Below the pieces are notes generated by a model that had not been told where the DNA came from, made no database searches, and saw only the letters and a list, made by a program, of their open reading frames with translations. From the NCBI GenBank assembly GCA_001970855.1, contig LSSN01001900.1:1-26240 (forward strand): a stretch of DNA of 26,240 bases. The letters run 5' to 3'. Numbering within the stretch: position 1 is the first letter of the stretch; every line of letters begins with the position of its first letter. The DNA comes from Smittium culicis (Eukaryota; Kickxellomycota; Harpellomycetes; Harpellales; Legeriomycetaceae). This document shows, piece by piece, positions 8,385 through 19,900 of this stretch. The translations under genes were made by a program, and so were the position numbers.

Positions 8385-11300
8385 ATGCCAGCCACAGATT
8401 CTAATGTATATATACTTGACAAACCTTTATTTGATAAAAAAATTAAAAGCAAGCTAAAAAGCTTCATTCTCCAACAGCCACACTTATCCTCAAAAAATAA
8501 CGAAAGCAAACAACCTGAAAAATATATTCGGTCCCCAAATACTTCAACGATAGAAAGAAATAAAAAGTTTTCTACAGCATCTAGACTTTCATCTCCACAA
8601 AAAATCCACAGTCAAAATTTCCAAAAAGCAAGCAAAAAGTCCCGCATACTAAAAAAGAAATTTTCTTCAAAGATTATCAAAAATACCAGCAAGCTCCAGC
8701 TCAAAATCAAAGATAGCTCGATTTTTTTACCTGATAACTACAATCAAATCGATAACAATTTTTTAGAATATGAACGCATTGACTCCAATTTAATAGGGTA
8801 CGAGCATACTGATCCTAGTCTCTTGGAATATGATAATATCGATTCAGATGCATCAACTGAAGCCGAAGATATAGAAAGCTTGAGTCATGATTCTCATTTT
8901 AGTTTTTTGTTAAAAGATTCCATTCCTTCTGTGTATTCTAATTCAAAAATTCTACCTATTTCAAAGGTCAAAAATGACTCTTCAATTTCTAATAAAAGCT
9001 GGTCCAGAGGTAAAACGCTTATCAACAAAGACTCTGAAAATTCCAATAAAGTTACTAGCAACTCCAAAAAAAAAAACTCTAATAACTCTAATCTGATCAA
9101 ACAACTTGATGATTTACCGCCGAAAAATGCACAACCTATCGAATCTATCAACTCCTGCTCACCCCTGGCCCCTGAGCTCAACGAAAAATTAACCATTGAT
9201 TCTCATCATTTATTTAAAAATTATTCCGATTTTTCTTATCATTGTCAATCTGCAGACATAAAAGCAAAAGCATCTATACTCCCAACATCTCATATGCCCG
9301 ACGGTAAAGATTGTTCGCAGTTCTTGAATATTAGTTACACTACCAATTCGCCCAATTTTTCAGATTTGCCCAGCAAAATTCAATCAATTGCACCTCTTCC
9401 TGATTCGCATGTATTGAACAATAAAATCCTTAATACGTGTATAATAGCTAATCCTACTGAATGTGATCAACAAAGTAAATCTAACCTTTTCTCCTCTAGC
9501 TATATTGATGAATCAAATCAATCTACAGATATTACACCAAGTCCTTCCCTACAAGTCAACCACAAACAGCCAAAGATTCCGGTGATTTTAAATGAAAATT
9601 CTACCCAAAAAAATAACTTCGATAACATAAATTTTTATGAATTTTCAACCAAACCTTTCGCTACTTCAATTCCCGGAAACTCATATCAATCTGAACCTTT
9701 AATTAGCCATTCTATTACTAAGAGTATATTGTCTGACACTTCTGTCTCCTCTATAAATAGGGTAACACTTCACAATCATCCTAGTGCTCATATTAAAGGT
9801 ATAGATATAATACCTTCGATTCAATTGGATGATGTTGTTAACATAAAAAGTATAAACCAAAAGCCAAAAGCATTTCCTACTCCTACTCCTTCAGACATAA
9901 TTTTAGAACCAGTGACACAGCTGCCACAGCCACCTATTGCTGATTTTGACCTAATTGCAAATCATATTTCAAATACTTCATGCAATATAGAAGACGCTCC
10001 TGTTTTACCAGAAATTGTTCAGATTTCTAATCATGAGGCATCAATAACCAAACCTAATTCAAAACTCTGTAACAATAATCCCGAAACTTCTAACGATCTT
10101 AGTTTTCCAAACTCACCGTTATTGGATCACTTAGATATTAGTTGTGAATCTAAACACTTCTTTCGTGGTAAATTCTCTTCTAATAATTGCGCGCAAACAC
10201 AGTATGATAAGACCTCAAATTCTTCAAATCAAAATAACTTAATTTTAGACCAAACACCCGAACTTATCAACTTGGACTTTGATTTAACCAGCAATAGCCA
10301 TAATTCTTCTCCAATTCATACGAAATCTCCTGATGACTATTCCCAACAAAATACTAAAAAACCTATTACAAACTCGGCCGATCCTAGTTTCGGCCAACTT
10401 GATGTTATTTCGAAAATATCTAGCTCAGCATCAGCACCAAAAAGCTTTTTAAAACGCTCTTACATTATTAAAGAAATTTGCTACTCCGAAACTCTTTATA
10501 TCAACGACTTGAAGTTAATAGAATTGTATTTTTCGCAGCCTCTAATCAATGATAGCATTTTATCACCTGTTGAAGCAAAGATTATATCTAGAAATATAAG
10601 CCAACTATGTAATATTCATTCCCAAGTTCTTAAATTCTTCCAAATAAACAGTGACCTTGAAGATATTATAGCTGGCCTAAACAGCCTATCTAATAAATTT
10701 TCTGAATATATTGAATACTTTATTGGCCAAAGCTCTGCCACTCAATTAATTGACAATCTGTCCACCAACAAATCTTTCTCTTCATTTTTAGCCAAGTCAT
10801 TAATAAAAATAAACGAGTCTTCTGGTAATAGGAGGCTTGGTATCCAAGATTTATTAATTAAGCCTATCCAAAGGATTTTCAAATACCCTTTATTTATTGA
10901 TGATTTGTTGTCCACATTACCCGAATCTATTCCTCACCACCATAAGCTTGTCAAGATTAAAAATAAAATAAATTCAGTATGCCTTAGAATTAACGAGTCA
11001 CAAAAAACTGCGAGTATGTCTGAACTTACTATTAGATTTATTCAATCGTACAAAGGTAATCCATTCCTGCCTAAGTCAGTTATATGCAAATTAGGTGTAA
11101 TCCAGCTCTCTGGGTCTTTGGACGTAGTTGATCACCCCAACCTTCCCGAATCTAGGAAAAAAGCCAGAACATATGGATGCGTTCTATTTAGTCGTTTTTT
11201 TATCGTCAACAACGTTATTAAACCTGATAACTCGATTTTTATCGAGCCAAAATATTGGTTCCCTTTACATTCTATGGATTTAACTGTTCAAAATAATAAT

Positions 11301-13346
11301 AATAATAGCTCAAATTTTAGAAAATCTGGCAATAATTCCGCACCCATCTCTGGATGGCGTTTGATTCATATAAAATCAGGTCAGTTTATGGACTTTTCTG
11401 CCAGCACAAAACAAGAAAATAAAATTTGGGTTGATAGCATGATCAACTGTATTTCTGAATCCAAATCCCGGGCAACCATTGTAAGGCAGAAAAAAAGCAT
11501 CAAAGACTTTGATCGAAATTCACAGACAGAAAAATCCATTTCAGAGCCTGTAAAATCGTCAGCTGTAACCACCATCCCATTGCCAAAACAAAGCAACTTG
11601 TGTAAAACTGTTTCTGAGCCCAAATCTGTGATTAGGCCTTGCTCCTTAAACTCTATCAACTCCGAAATATCAAGCCAAACTCAACCAAATATCTCCCCTG
11701 TCACTATGCACGAAAGACTTAAGCCTGCTTCAAAGGAATTTTACCACTCACTTAGTACAAATTCTAACAAAAAAAATTCTGATGCTTTGTTAAAAAGAAA
11801 TAACTCCCTTGGCTCAAAAGTTAGTGAGATTAGTAATTCCAATTCTTTAACTGATTCTAAGGCTTTAGTGGAATCATTTTTTTACAGCTATACGAGTGAT
11901 GAGATAATAAAAGTTCGTTTATCAAATAAAATAAATAGAAAGGAATCATTCTTACACTTAGGCTCATTTATCAACTCAGAGTCTGCAACCTTTTCGATTT
12001 TAAAGTTTGGCTCTAGATCAAACTCTGAAAATAAAAAAACTAAAAACCGGTCACATTCTCAAATTTATAGACATTCCCCCAATACTAAACCTGCACTACT
12101 ACCAGCGACAAAGTTTTCAAACTTTAAGGAATCTTCGAAAAAAAAATTTAGTCTAGTTAAACCTAAATTTTTCATTGACGAAGATTTGGATAAGTCTCAC
12201 TCAGTACAAAGTAACAACCACCACGATATTAAAATCCATAAAACAGAATCTTTTATCAATTCTTATGACGACGCTTCCAAGGCTAATTATTTAGACTCAT
12301 CTTCAGAGTCTGCTATAAAGTTCAAACCCCCAAATATAGATTTAAAAGGTCCTGATTTTGAATTATTTGAAAACAAAAAATTAAGCTCCAAACAAAGCCA
12401 AAGAATTAGCTTTCTTAGAAAAAGTTTTTCTAACTCAAAAGACAAGGATTTTTCTATCCTTAAATCTAATAGTGACTTAAAGTTGGATTTTTCCTCAAAC
12501 CTTATTGAATTCACATCAGATATATCGAAGAGTGATAGCAAATTTTCTAAATTTAGAAGAAAAAGCCACACAGGAGCTATTGCTAAACGCACTGGTATCA
12601 ATCAATCTGAACCATTTCATGAAGAATGCTCCAAGAATCTCGAGCGCTTGAATGTTGGCTCTTCCTTAACCATTGACTCCAACGGATCTTCGGCTCAAGT
12701 ATCGAAAATTAAAACACATAAGCCTGAAAGCACATATTCAGATGATAGTAGTGAGGATGATTATTCAATTTCACAAATATTAATAAAATCTAAATCTCGC
12801 GGTTTAAACACTTTCCCTAATATTAATATTTATAATAATAACCCTGGAAAAAGCCCAGACGTTAACTTAAATGCTGAAATCATCTTGCCAGATTATCAAA
12901 AAATCAAAAAATATAATACTAGCCGTATTGATCTTTCTCAAAGCAATGTAAAGCTAACTAAAATACAGCCTCTAAAGCATGAAGGCTTCAATTTATCAGA
13001 AAAGGTTAATTCTTCCGGTAATTTGGAAATACCAAATAGCTCTATCCGCCACTCTAGTAGTGGAACAAGTATTTCTAGCTTCGCTATTATTAATGATAGT
13101 AATAGTATTGACACTAACAACACTATCATTAGCAGTAACAATGCGTCTAAAACCTCTACACCAGATTGTAATCGCAACGACTCGCCTCCTAGTAGCAGCG
13201 CTTCAATAAAAAGTTTAAAAATTGTTTCATCGTCGAATCATTTCTTTGCTGATGCTCAGCGAGAATGGAAAGAGAAGTCTAATAAATTTTTGAATATTCT
13301 CGAAAAATTATCAAGTAAACAAACCAAAAAAACACAAAGGCATTAA
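8385..13346 (+). CDS. Rho guanine-nucleotide exchange factor with DH-PH module (1653 aa)
   Basis: Predicted to catalyse GDP release from a Rho-family GTPase (Rho, Cdc42 or Rac; specificity not readable) at a membrane. Residues 1-685 are Ser/Asn/Pro-rich and probably disordered, with a triple 10-residue repeat at 126-155. The DH domain spans about 688-882. Its CR1 helix has E697 in KEICYSETLYINDL, the position of the conserved catalytic Glu. CR3 at 817-842 reads RLGIQDLLIKPIQRIFKYPL, with the hallmark KPxQR..(R/K)YPL, and the last helix has INE at N870. A PH domain follows (about 900-1025, conserved C-terminal Trp W1015) with an Asn-rich loop insertion. The tail (1026-1653) is Ser/Lys-rich with many basophilic R/KxxS-like sites, an acidic patch around 1450 and a short basic C-terminal helix. 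The ATG is the first after an in-frame TAG at 8364. There is no intron. The DH and PH assignments are firm; the closest ortholog is not identified. Confidence 0.93.
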   Translation: MPATDSNVYILDKPLFDKKIKSKLKSFILQQPHLSSKNNESKQPEKYIRSPNTSTIERNKKFSTASRLSSPQKIHSQNFQKASKKSRILKKKFSSKIIKNTSKLQLKIKDSSIFLPDNYNQIDNNFLEYERIDSNLIGYEHTDPSLLEYDNIDSDASTEAEDIESLSHDSHFSFLLKDSIPSVYSNSKILPISKVKNDSSISNKSWSRGKTLINKDSENSNKVTSNSKKKNSNNSNLIKQLDDLPPKNAQPIESINSCSPLAPELNEKLTIDSHHLFKNYSDFSYHCQSADIKAKASILPTSHMPDGKDCSQFLNISYTTNSPNFSDLPSKIQSIAPLPDSHVLNNKILNTCIIANPTECDQQSKSNLFSSSYIDESNQSTDITPSPSLQVNHKQPKIPVILNENSTQKNNFDNINFYEFSTKPFATSIPGNSYQSEPLISHSITKSILSDTSVSSINRVTLHNHPSAHIKGIDIIPSIQLDDVVNIKSINQKPKAFPTPTPSDIILEPVTQLPQPPIADFDLIANHISNTSCNIEDAPVLPEIVQISNHEASITKPNSKLCNNNPETSNDLSFPNSPLLDHLDISCESKHFFRGKFSSNNCAQTQYDKTSNSSNQNNLILDQTPELINLDFDLTSNSHNSSPIHTKSPDDYSQQNTKKPITNSADPSFGQLDVISKISSSASAPKSFLKRSYIIKEICYSETLYINDLKLIELYFSQPLINDSILSPVEAKIISRNISQLCNIHSQVLKFFQINSDLEDIIAGLNSLSNKFSEYIEYFIGQSSATQLIDNLSTNKSFSSFLAKSLIKINESSGNRRLGIQDLLIKPIQRIFKYPLFIDDLLSTLPESIPHHHKLVKIKNKINSVCLRINESQKTASMSELTIRFIQSYKGNPFLPKSVICKLGVIQLSGSLDVVDHPNLPESRKKARTYGCVLFSRFFIVNNVIKPDNSIFIEPKYWFPLHSMDLTVQNNNNNSSNFRKSGNNSAPISGWRLIHIKSGQFMDFSASTKQENKIWVDSMINCISESKSRATIVRQKKSIKDFDRNSQTEKSISEPVKSSAVTTIPLPKQSNLCKTVSEPKSVIRPCSLNSINSEISSQTQPNISPVTMHERLKPASKEFYHSLSTNSNKKNSDALLKRNNSLGSKVSEISNSNSLTDSKALVESFFYSYTSDEIIKVRLSNKINRKESFLHLGSFINSESATFSILKFGSRSNSENKKTKNRSHSQIYRHSPNTKPALLPATKFSNFKESSKKKFSLVKPKFFIDEDLDKSHSVQSNNHHDIKIHKTESFINSYDDASKANYLDSSSESAIKFKPPNIDLKGPDFELFENKKLSSKQSQRISFLRKSFSNSKDKDFSILKSNSDLKLDFSSNLIEFTSDISKSDSKFSKFRRKSHTGAIAKRTGINQSEPFHEECSKNLERLNVGSSLTIDSNGSSAQVSKIKTHKPESTYSDDSSEDDYSISQILIKSKSRGLNTFPNINIYNNNPGKSPDVNLNAEIILPDYQKIKKYNTSRIDLSQSNVKLTKIQPLKHEGFNLSEKVNSSGNLEIPNSSIRHSSSGTSISSFAIINDSNSIDTNNTIISSNNASKTSTPDCNRNDSPPSSSASIKSLKIVSSSNHFFADAQREWKEKSNKFLNILEKLSSKQTKKTQRH

Positions 13347-13379
13347 ACACCACATTTGCATTAAATTCATTTGAGTATA

Positions 13380-13385
13380 AATAAA
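13380..13385 (+). promoter_or_regulatory. Candidate poly(A) signal AATAAA of the Rho-GEF gene
   Basis: AATAAA lies about 34 bases after the stop codon and is followed by T-rich sequence. In this AT-rich context the hexamer is common, so position rather than sequence is the main support. Confidence 0.35.
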
Positions 13386-13491
13386 TGTACTATTACTTTT
13401 TTTATAAAAAATTATTTTTATTTAAATATTTAATTAAATTTCATTTATATATTAAATAAAAATTTTTTGTTGAATAGCTGTTGATGTTTTT

Positions 13492-13686
13492 TTTATCCTT
13501 TCCCGTCCTACACTCTTTAAAAAAAATAAATTTATTGATTTTTTTATGATTTATAAGCAAGTTTATTATTTGCTGTAATGTTAAAATATGCCAATATCTC
13601 TTAAGGCCTCAGAATTCAAGTATTTTAATGAACATAATTGGCTATATTTTGAGGGTAAAATAGTCTACCGCCCGTGAAAGGGTTAA
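13492..13686 (+). mobile_element. TTAA-family MITE, copy 2
   Basis: A 187-bp unit (13496-13682). The left end (T)CCTTTCCCGTCC is preceded by TTTA, a one-base variant of the TTAA target. The right end CGTGAAAGGG is followed by TTAA (13683-13686). Shared internal landmarks in order: CACTCTTTAAAAAA, AAGCAAGTTTATTATTTGCT, ATGCCAATAT, AAGGCCTCAGAATT and TTGGCTATATTT. It lies about 150 bp downstream of the Rho-GEF stop codon, so it could sit just past or within its 3' UTR. Confidence 0.8.
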
Positions 13687-14035
13687 TAAAAAACTTGATG
13701 TGAAATATTTAATAGTTACATTCCCAAAGTTTGTAGTTAAGATGCCTCTAGGCCTTTAATTTTTTAGATCAAACAATGTTTCCTATTAAATGGAAAATAT
13801 GCTTAATTAATTTAGAATTTGATATGGCACCATTTTTTTTTTTCAAAAATTAAATTTACTTGGAAATATAAATTCAGTTTGCCGGAATTAATTCACAATA
13901 TAGTTTATTGTATAAAATTCTTTCTGTTTATCTGCTATTAGCTACAAATAACCTAAAAATTTATAAAAAAACTATTTAAATACAATCATAATTTGATTTT
14001 TTAATAATTATCATATTTTTTTAAATCGGAGATTC
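13687..14035. other. AT-rich intergenic spacer
   Basis: No gene, repeat or RNA is recognised between the TTAA element and the long TA-family element. Confidence 0.5.
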
Positions 14036-14469
14036 TTTATGAATGAGTCATTTCTTATTAATAAACTCTGGAAAAAAAAAGACATTTCTTATTGCTAAGT
14101 TTTTTCTTTTCTCGAATTTTAATAAAATAAAAAACAGCTAAATTAAAACATTAAAAAATAGTCTAATAATTTACAAAAATCCTCTGGCGGTCTACTGCGG
14201 GCTACTAAAATACTCTCATTCGTTTTCTCCACACTTATAAACTATCTGAACAAACCAGATAACCTATATTGAAAAGTGTATCAGTGTTTAAAATTGAATA
14301 AAAAATTTATGTCCAATGAGCAAAATCAATTCTTCCTTTTAGCAAATAAAATTTTCGAATTTAAACTAAAAAATAGAAAAATACAAATACCTATTCAACC
14401 CCGCCAATAAATATTCAAGCCAATAATATTAAACTGCAACAAAGCGCTTTCTTCGTTCAGAATCCCCCA
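14036..14469 (+). mobile_element. TA-family A element, long copy
   Basis: The left end CGGAGATTCTTTATGAATGA and the right end CTTTCTTCGTTCAGAATCCCCCA match the family A termini. TTTTAGCAAATAAAATTTT (around 14337-14355) and the two spaced CCAATAA motifs match its interior. At about 434 bp it is longer than the 248-254-bp copies near 2.1-2.8 kb, so it probably contains extra sequence between about 14100 and 14290. No clean TA flank remains on the left. Confidence 0.5.
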
Positions 14470-16264
14470 AATATGAATTAAACATGCCAAAAAAACCACT
14501 TTAAAATTAAAAAAATATCGTTTTAAATCATTGAGTTTATTTAAAGGTTATTCTTATATATATTATATAAAATTTATCAAATTAAGTCTTGTATTTGTGC
14601 TCAATTTTTGGTTCTTGGCACAGTTTAATTGTAAATAAATCAACCATATTGAGTATCCTAAACTAGTTTATGCTTTTTTACACTATCATCATATAGACTT
14701 AACTCGAATTAGGTACGAAAGATTTTGTGATCTGGAGAGGAGCTGGAGGAGAGATGTGAAGTCAAAATTAATTATCTTTAATTTTCTCAAAATACTTTTG
14801 TAGTATTACCTTGTTTATTTTAATTATTTTGAATAAAATGATCTTGGATATTTTTTTATAATATCAAAAAGGAATTCATAGCTTTTAAATATTTTATTTA
14901 GTAACTAGTATTCAATAAAAATTTCAAATTTTTATAGTCTGGATAAGAAAATTAAATTTTTACTCTGTTACAATTTATGTTAAAATCTCATTAATCTGTA
15001 TAGAATATTTTGATACAATAGATCTTGCCACTTTTGACTCAAAGAATCACTTTATATACCAGGAATTTCAAAATATTCTTAATTTATACTTCTAATAATT
15101 TTAATAAAAAATATGGATAAATGTTCAGGAAGAATGTGATTAACCTAAAAATTTAAAGGACAGTTTGGATTTTTCGATATTTTCCTTTAGGTTCGCCTAG
15201 TATTCTGAAAGTTATATAAATTAATAAACATAGGGACTTTTAAAGATTATAAATGAGCATAAAATACAAAAAAAAATAATAAAACAACAGTATTAATAGA
15301 AATGTAATAAATTTTTTCAATGAATAACTTTTTTCAACGACAAAAAAAATCAAAGTATATAAACTATGCTTAATTGCGTCATAAACCAATTTGAAATTTT
15401 ATAAATGAAAATTTTGTAATTAATATCACTTTGATGAGCAAACATATAATTTGCAATACATTTAATATCATCATTTTATTATCGATTTTTATATCGATCT
15501 ATTTTTACTATGCAAATAATAAATCTAATAAACAGATTAAAATAAAAATAAAAATTTTTAACTTGAAAATTAATTGATAATTAAAGTTTTGGCTAAAAAA
15601 ATCAACCAAGATCAATTAGCCCCAATAAAGAATCAACAGAGTTAATAATCATCAATTCACACACACAGATTTGTTCACAAGATCGATCGTTTTATTTATT
15701 AATATTTATACGCACTTAATAGCTTATATTAAATATATTTTTATCATTTATGACAGCAAAAAATCACATAAATAAAAAATCTATAGCATATTATTAATGA
15801 AATAAATGAAAATAATTAAAACTAATAAAACTTAGAGAATTACATCTCTAGTATTTCTAACAACTAAAAAAAAAATCAAAGCGAAAGTAATTTAAATATT
15901 TATAAAATAAAATACAAAAAAATTTATTGATTAGGATATTTGATGAGATCGAATTTTTATTAATTTCAGAAATAACAGTATTTTTAGTCTAGATTCATCT
16001 TATAGCTTGTTCTTTAATGACTCTTTGGGATTAATATTAATGAAAGATTATTTATAGTAACTGAAAGATTAAGAATAAAACTTTCACTACTTGTCAGTAT
16101 TATATTTAATTTTAAATTTCGTTATGGAGTTATGACGAATGAATTGAGAAATTTTTTTCTCTTGGTAAGATTTATTTCAGAATAATATATTTTTCATATA
16201 TAATACATAAGTAATAAAAAATGCTATAAAATAAGAAAATTTATCAAAAGCGATTTCACCTAAC
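14470..16264. other. AT-rich convergent intergenic region
   Basis: No gene is supported. A 58-codon open stretch at 14919-15092 has a protein-like composition, but ORFs of that length are expected by chance here. The region would hold the 3' ends of the two convergent genes only if their UTRs were very long. Confidence 0.5.
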
Positions 16265-16269
16265 TCCAT

Positions 16270-16350
16270 TATATTTCGTTGGATGCTTTATGCCCAGTGA
16301 GCATTAGATTAAAGGAGCTGATAAATCATTTATACTTTCATGAATAAGTG
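16270..16350 (-). repeat. Structured repeat family (CTAGAG type), diverged copy 1
   Basis: On the plus strand, GCATTAGATTAAAGGAGCTG followed by ATAAATCATTTATACTTTCA matches the copy at 26074-26110 (GCATTGATTCAAAGGAGCTG, then GTGAATCATTTATACTTTGC). The hairpin-forming part is eroded. Orientation is given as minus because the conserved structured segment reads more naturally on that strand; this is a convention, not evidence of transcription. Confidence 0.5.
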
Positions 16351-16970
16351 AAATGGAGTTATATATTATATAAAATGGATTGATATAATTTGTAATATCA
16401 AATAAAATTTTTAAATATAGATTTCATTTTTTCAAGTGAATATTCTATATTTAAACGGTTTTTTTCTATTCGCATTTCTTGAATGCCTCAAGTTCATATA
16501 GAAAAAAAAAATAATGAATTAATTACTTACAAAAATTTAAGCCTCAAAAAACAAAAAAAACGATAAAATTTTGATCTCTTTAGTCTTGAATTATAAACAA
16601 AATTTTAATAGTTGCATATATTGAACGATTCTTTTTTCAATTAAAACATGAGAAAGTATATTCCAAGAAATTTTTTACTGTTAAATCCAAAATATTTGCT
16701 AATTTAAATGTCCTGAAATTCATAAAGTGTTATTAACTATAAAAGTTACTTTAATTGAATTAAACAAATTAACAAAATTTTGGAAGCAAAAAAGAAAAAT
16801 ATCATAAATAATTAAATAATAAGTATTAAAATTAAAAATAAAAGTGTTTTTACAATAAATTATAAAGAAATTTTCAAGTAAGGTTAAATAAAGGCCATGA
16901 GTAATGATGTGCATCTATATTCAAATATAATAGACACATTATTCAAAAAATTTGAAATAAGTATACATTC
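16351..16970. other. AT-rich 3' flank of the Sec7/PH gene
   Basis: No gene is supported. A 64-codon minus-strand ORF at 16720-16914 is low-complexity, hydrophobic and within chance expectation. No clear AATAAA was found on the minus strand just after the stop codon; AATAAT variants are present. Confidence 0.45.
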
Positions 16971-19900
16971 TTAAAGACAGTATTCAAAACAACATAAATT
17001 GTGGAACCATTCTATTTCAAGCGCTTTGTAGTAGGCGTCGTATTTATAAAGTTGATAGAGAAGATCGTTTAAACCATGTTCAGTGCTACAAACATATGAT
17101 TTCTTCGAAAATTCGCCATTCTTAGTTCTTGGTATTACAAGGGTTAGTTGATTGTATAACCTTAGTTTTGTATAAATATGAGATTCTATTATTTTGATTT
17201 TTGTAGTGATTCGCTTTATATTAATTGCCAATATTATAATAAAGAAAACCTCCCCTTTATAAAAATCAGTACTATTCGAGTTATTTATATTTTCGGAATA
17301 GAATTTATTTCCTACACTTGCAGGCTGTAAGATATTTCTAAAAAAGGTATCATTTTTCATATCGAATTTATTACTAAAATCGGAGCTTTTTGGGGATATT
17401 TTATCTTTTTTGATACTTTTAGGGTTTTCCATGATTTCATATGGGTAAATTCTAGTATTAGGAAGATTTTTAGGATTGGAAATTTTTTCAGATGAAAATA
17501 AAGTATTTGAACTAGATAGTACATTTGTTGATTTTGAGCTAACACTGGTTTCAGAAGGTATAAAGTTGTAAACTCTTTCTTTATTAATTTGGTTTTGAGT
17601 AAATCTTGAAAATTTTGATACAATGTTTTTATCATATATTTCTATTTTATTCTCAGCTCTGAGCCCATTAATTATAATCTCAACTGGAAATTTTTGTTTT
17701 GAGTCTCTTATTTTAAGGATTCTTTTTGAAAATATTTTTTCTGGAATTTTGTTTAAAATATTGTAAAAATGACGCTCATAATTTGATGACAATGATATCA
17801 GTGGCATCTTTTCGATATTATCTGATAATTTAACTAGATATGAACTTAATAGCTCGCCTGCTCGCTCCTCTTTATTAGAGCTATTGCAAATCTCAGTTAT
17901 CTCATTTAAATATATAGGGCTGGTTGAACTGATTGAATCGTACTTTAAAAAAACTGGAACTAAAGGATCTTTCAAGTGCTTAATGTCAATATTTAAAAAT
18001 CTGAAGGCTGCCATTAAATTTATAGTTTCTACCCATGTTTTAATATTTTGGTCTTCATAGCTATAAAAATAAGCAAAAGAGTTTAATCCGTATGAAATTG
18101 AAAAGGTTCTAGTTTTTTGATAGTCTTTATCAATGATTGCGACTATATCTTTTAGATAGTATGAGCACAATAACTTTGCTTCAGTGTTTATGTTTGAAGT
18201 TATATATAATTTTTTTTTGCCTAAAGCTAATGTAATATCTTCATGCTTGAAGCAATAATCCTTAAAATTGAAATCTATGTCATTACTTGTCCAAAAGTAA
18301 AATCTTCCTGATTTTTGTACAAGTACGCTTTGGGAGACTTTTTTTACTTGGCCTTTTTCTTGAAAGGCATCATTTAATTTGAATTCATTCAAATTGCCTA
18401 CTTTTCTATTTATGCTATTTCGAATATTTGATAACTTGGATTTTATTGGCGAATTCAATGGAACAATTTTTTTTTTTACTGTCGGCACTGTGACGTGAGA
18501 ATAATCTCTACTCAATCTCCTTACCATTTCGTATTTATGATTGCTTGGAATTTTCATGTTCTTCCACGACTTCATTTTTTTGATAGTTTCAGTTTTTTTA
18601 AACATAACTTTGCCCATACTTATGGAGCTAAATTCGACACTTGTTTTAGCTGTGCAGTCTTTTAATGACTTTTTTCTAGAAAATAAAAACTCTTGAACGT
18701 TTGCTTTTTCATTTTTCAACTTTTTATCGTTATCTCCGTTTTCTTTGTTAGTTTTAATAGCTCTTGTAATATTAAATTCAAACCCTTTTTCAATAGCGCT
18801 TGATGACAATAATATCTCTTTTATCTCGCCAGACAGTGCATTCGGTATAGAAGTAGCCAATATACTATCTAATGAGTCGGTTGACAATACTGTGTTCAAT
18901 CGTCCCAAATATAAACCATTAGTTTTTGACTTTTTGATACTGGACTTATAGCTATTATTTTCATTCGGCTTTCTAATAGGTGATGGGTATTTAACTGATT
19001 CTGATTCTATTTCTTTCATGTAAATATCAGTATTTTCGCTTCCAAGAGAGTTTATGCTTGGTTTTTTCGTATAATTATAACCTTTGGATTCATTTATAAT
19101 TGGCTTATTTGAAATTTCATGTGAAGTTTGAGTCCGTATGTCTTTTTCCGCGAGCTCTTGTCTAGTTTTAAATATTTTTCTTGTGTTGATATCAGTTGTA
19201 AAACTTATCTTTTTAATATTTTCTTTGATTGTTTTCTCTCGCGAGCTATTCGAAACTCGACTTGTATCTGATTCATTATTAATATTATTTAGCTCTTTGT
19301 CTGAATTCGTTTGTATTCCTAGTCGAATATCTTTATTAACGAAATTGCTTGAATTTTCTTCAAAATCTGTAAAATATGCATCATTTTTGTATTTTTGGTT
19401 TATGGTTTTCATTACTGGTTTAGCTATACTTTTATCTCTTGGTGATGCCTTGTATATTTTTTTAAATCCGTGAAGCTTGCTTATTACTCTGGATATCATT
19501 TCAGGAAATTGATAGCTCTGGATTTTCATATTAGAAATATGACTTTCAAACAGTGACTTATTTGGAGAGGTAATTACAAAAGCAGACTCTATTGAGCCCT
19601 GAAAGCAGTAAAAAGTTGAACTAATTTTTTTATAAATTTTATTACATCGATTTACTGTTTTGTTTTGAAGTTCAGTATTTTTAATTTGCTCACTGTTGGA
19701 TTTTTCAGAATCTCTTTTTAAACAAATAAAAGATATGTATTTTTCTAAAAATCCGGAATATAGCAAGTTGAATTTCGATACATTATCATAAATTATATAC
19801 AAGTGCGGTAAGAATAAATCGAATTCGTACGGGTCTATTTTATTTGACAAAATTAAAAAATCGTTCTTAGAAATTAAATTATTTTTCTTTTTGGAGAGAT

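Noticed and set aside
8894..9196. Minus-strand ORFs inside the Rho-GEF gene (8894-9196, 11381-11659, 12287-12601, 12938-13177) and a plus-strand shifted ORF (12979-13209)
   Set aside because: They lie wholly inside a gene with an intact DH-PH coding frame and show no motifs; they mirror the Ser/Leu codon content of the real frame.
14919..15092. 58-codon plus-strand open stretch in the convergent intergenic region
   Set aside because: Protein-like in composition but without an early Met or any motif, and within chance expectation.
16720..16914. 64-codon minus ORF downstream of the Sec7/PH gene
   Set aside because: Phe/Ile/Asn-rich low-complexity translation typical of AT-rich DNA, and within the number of such ORFs expected by chance.
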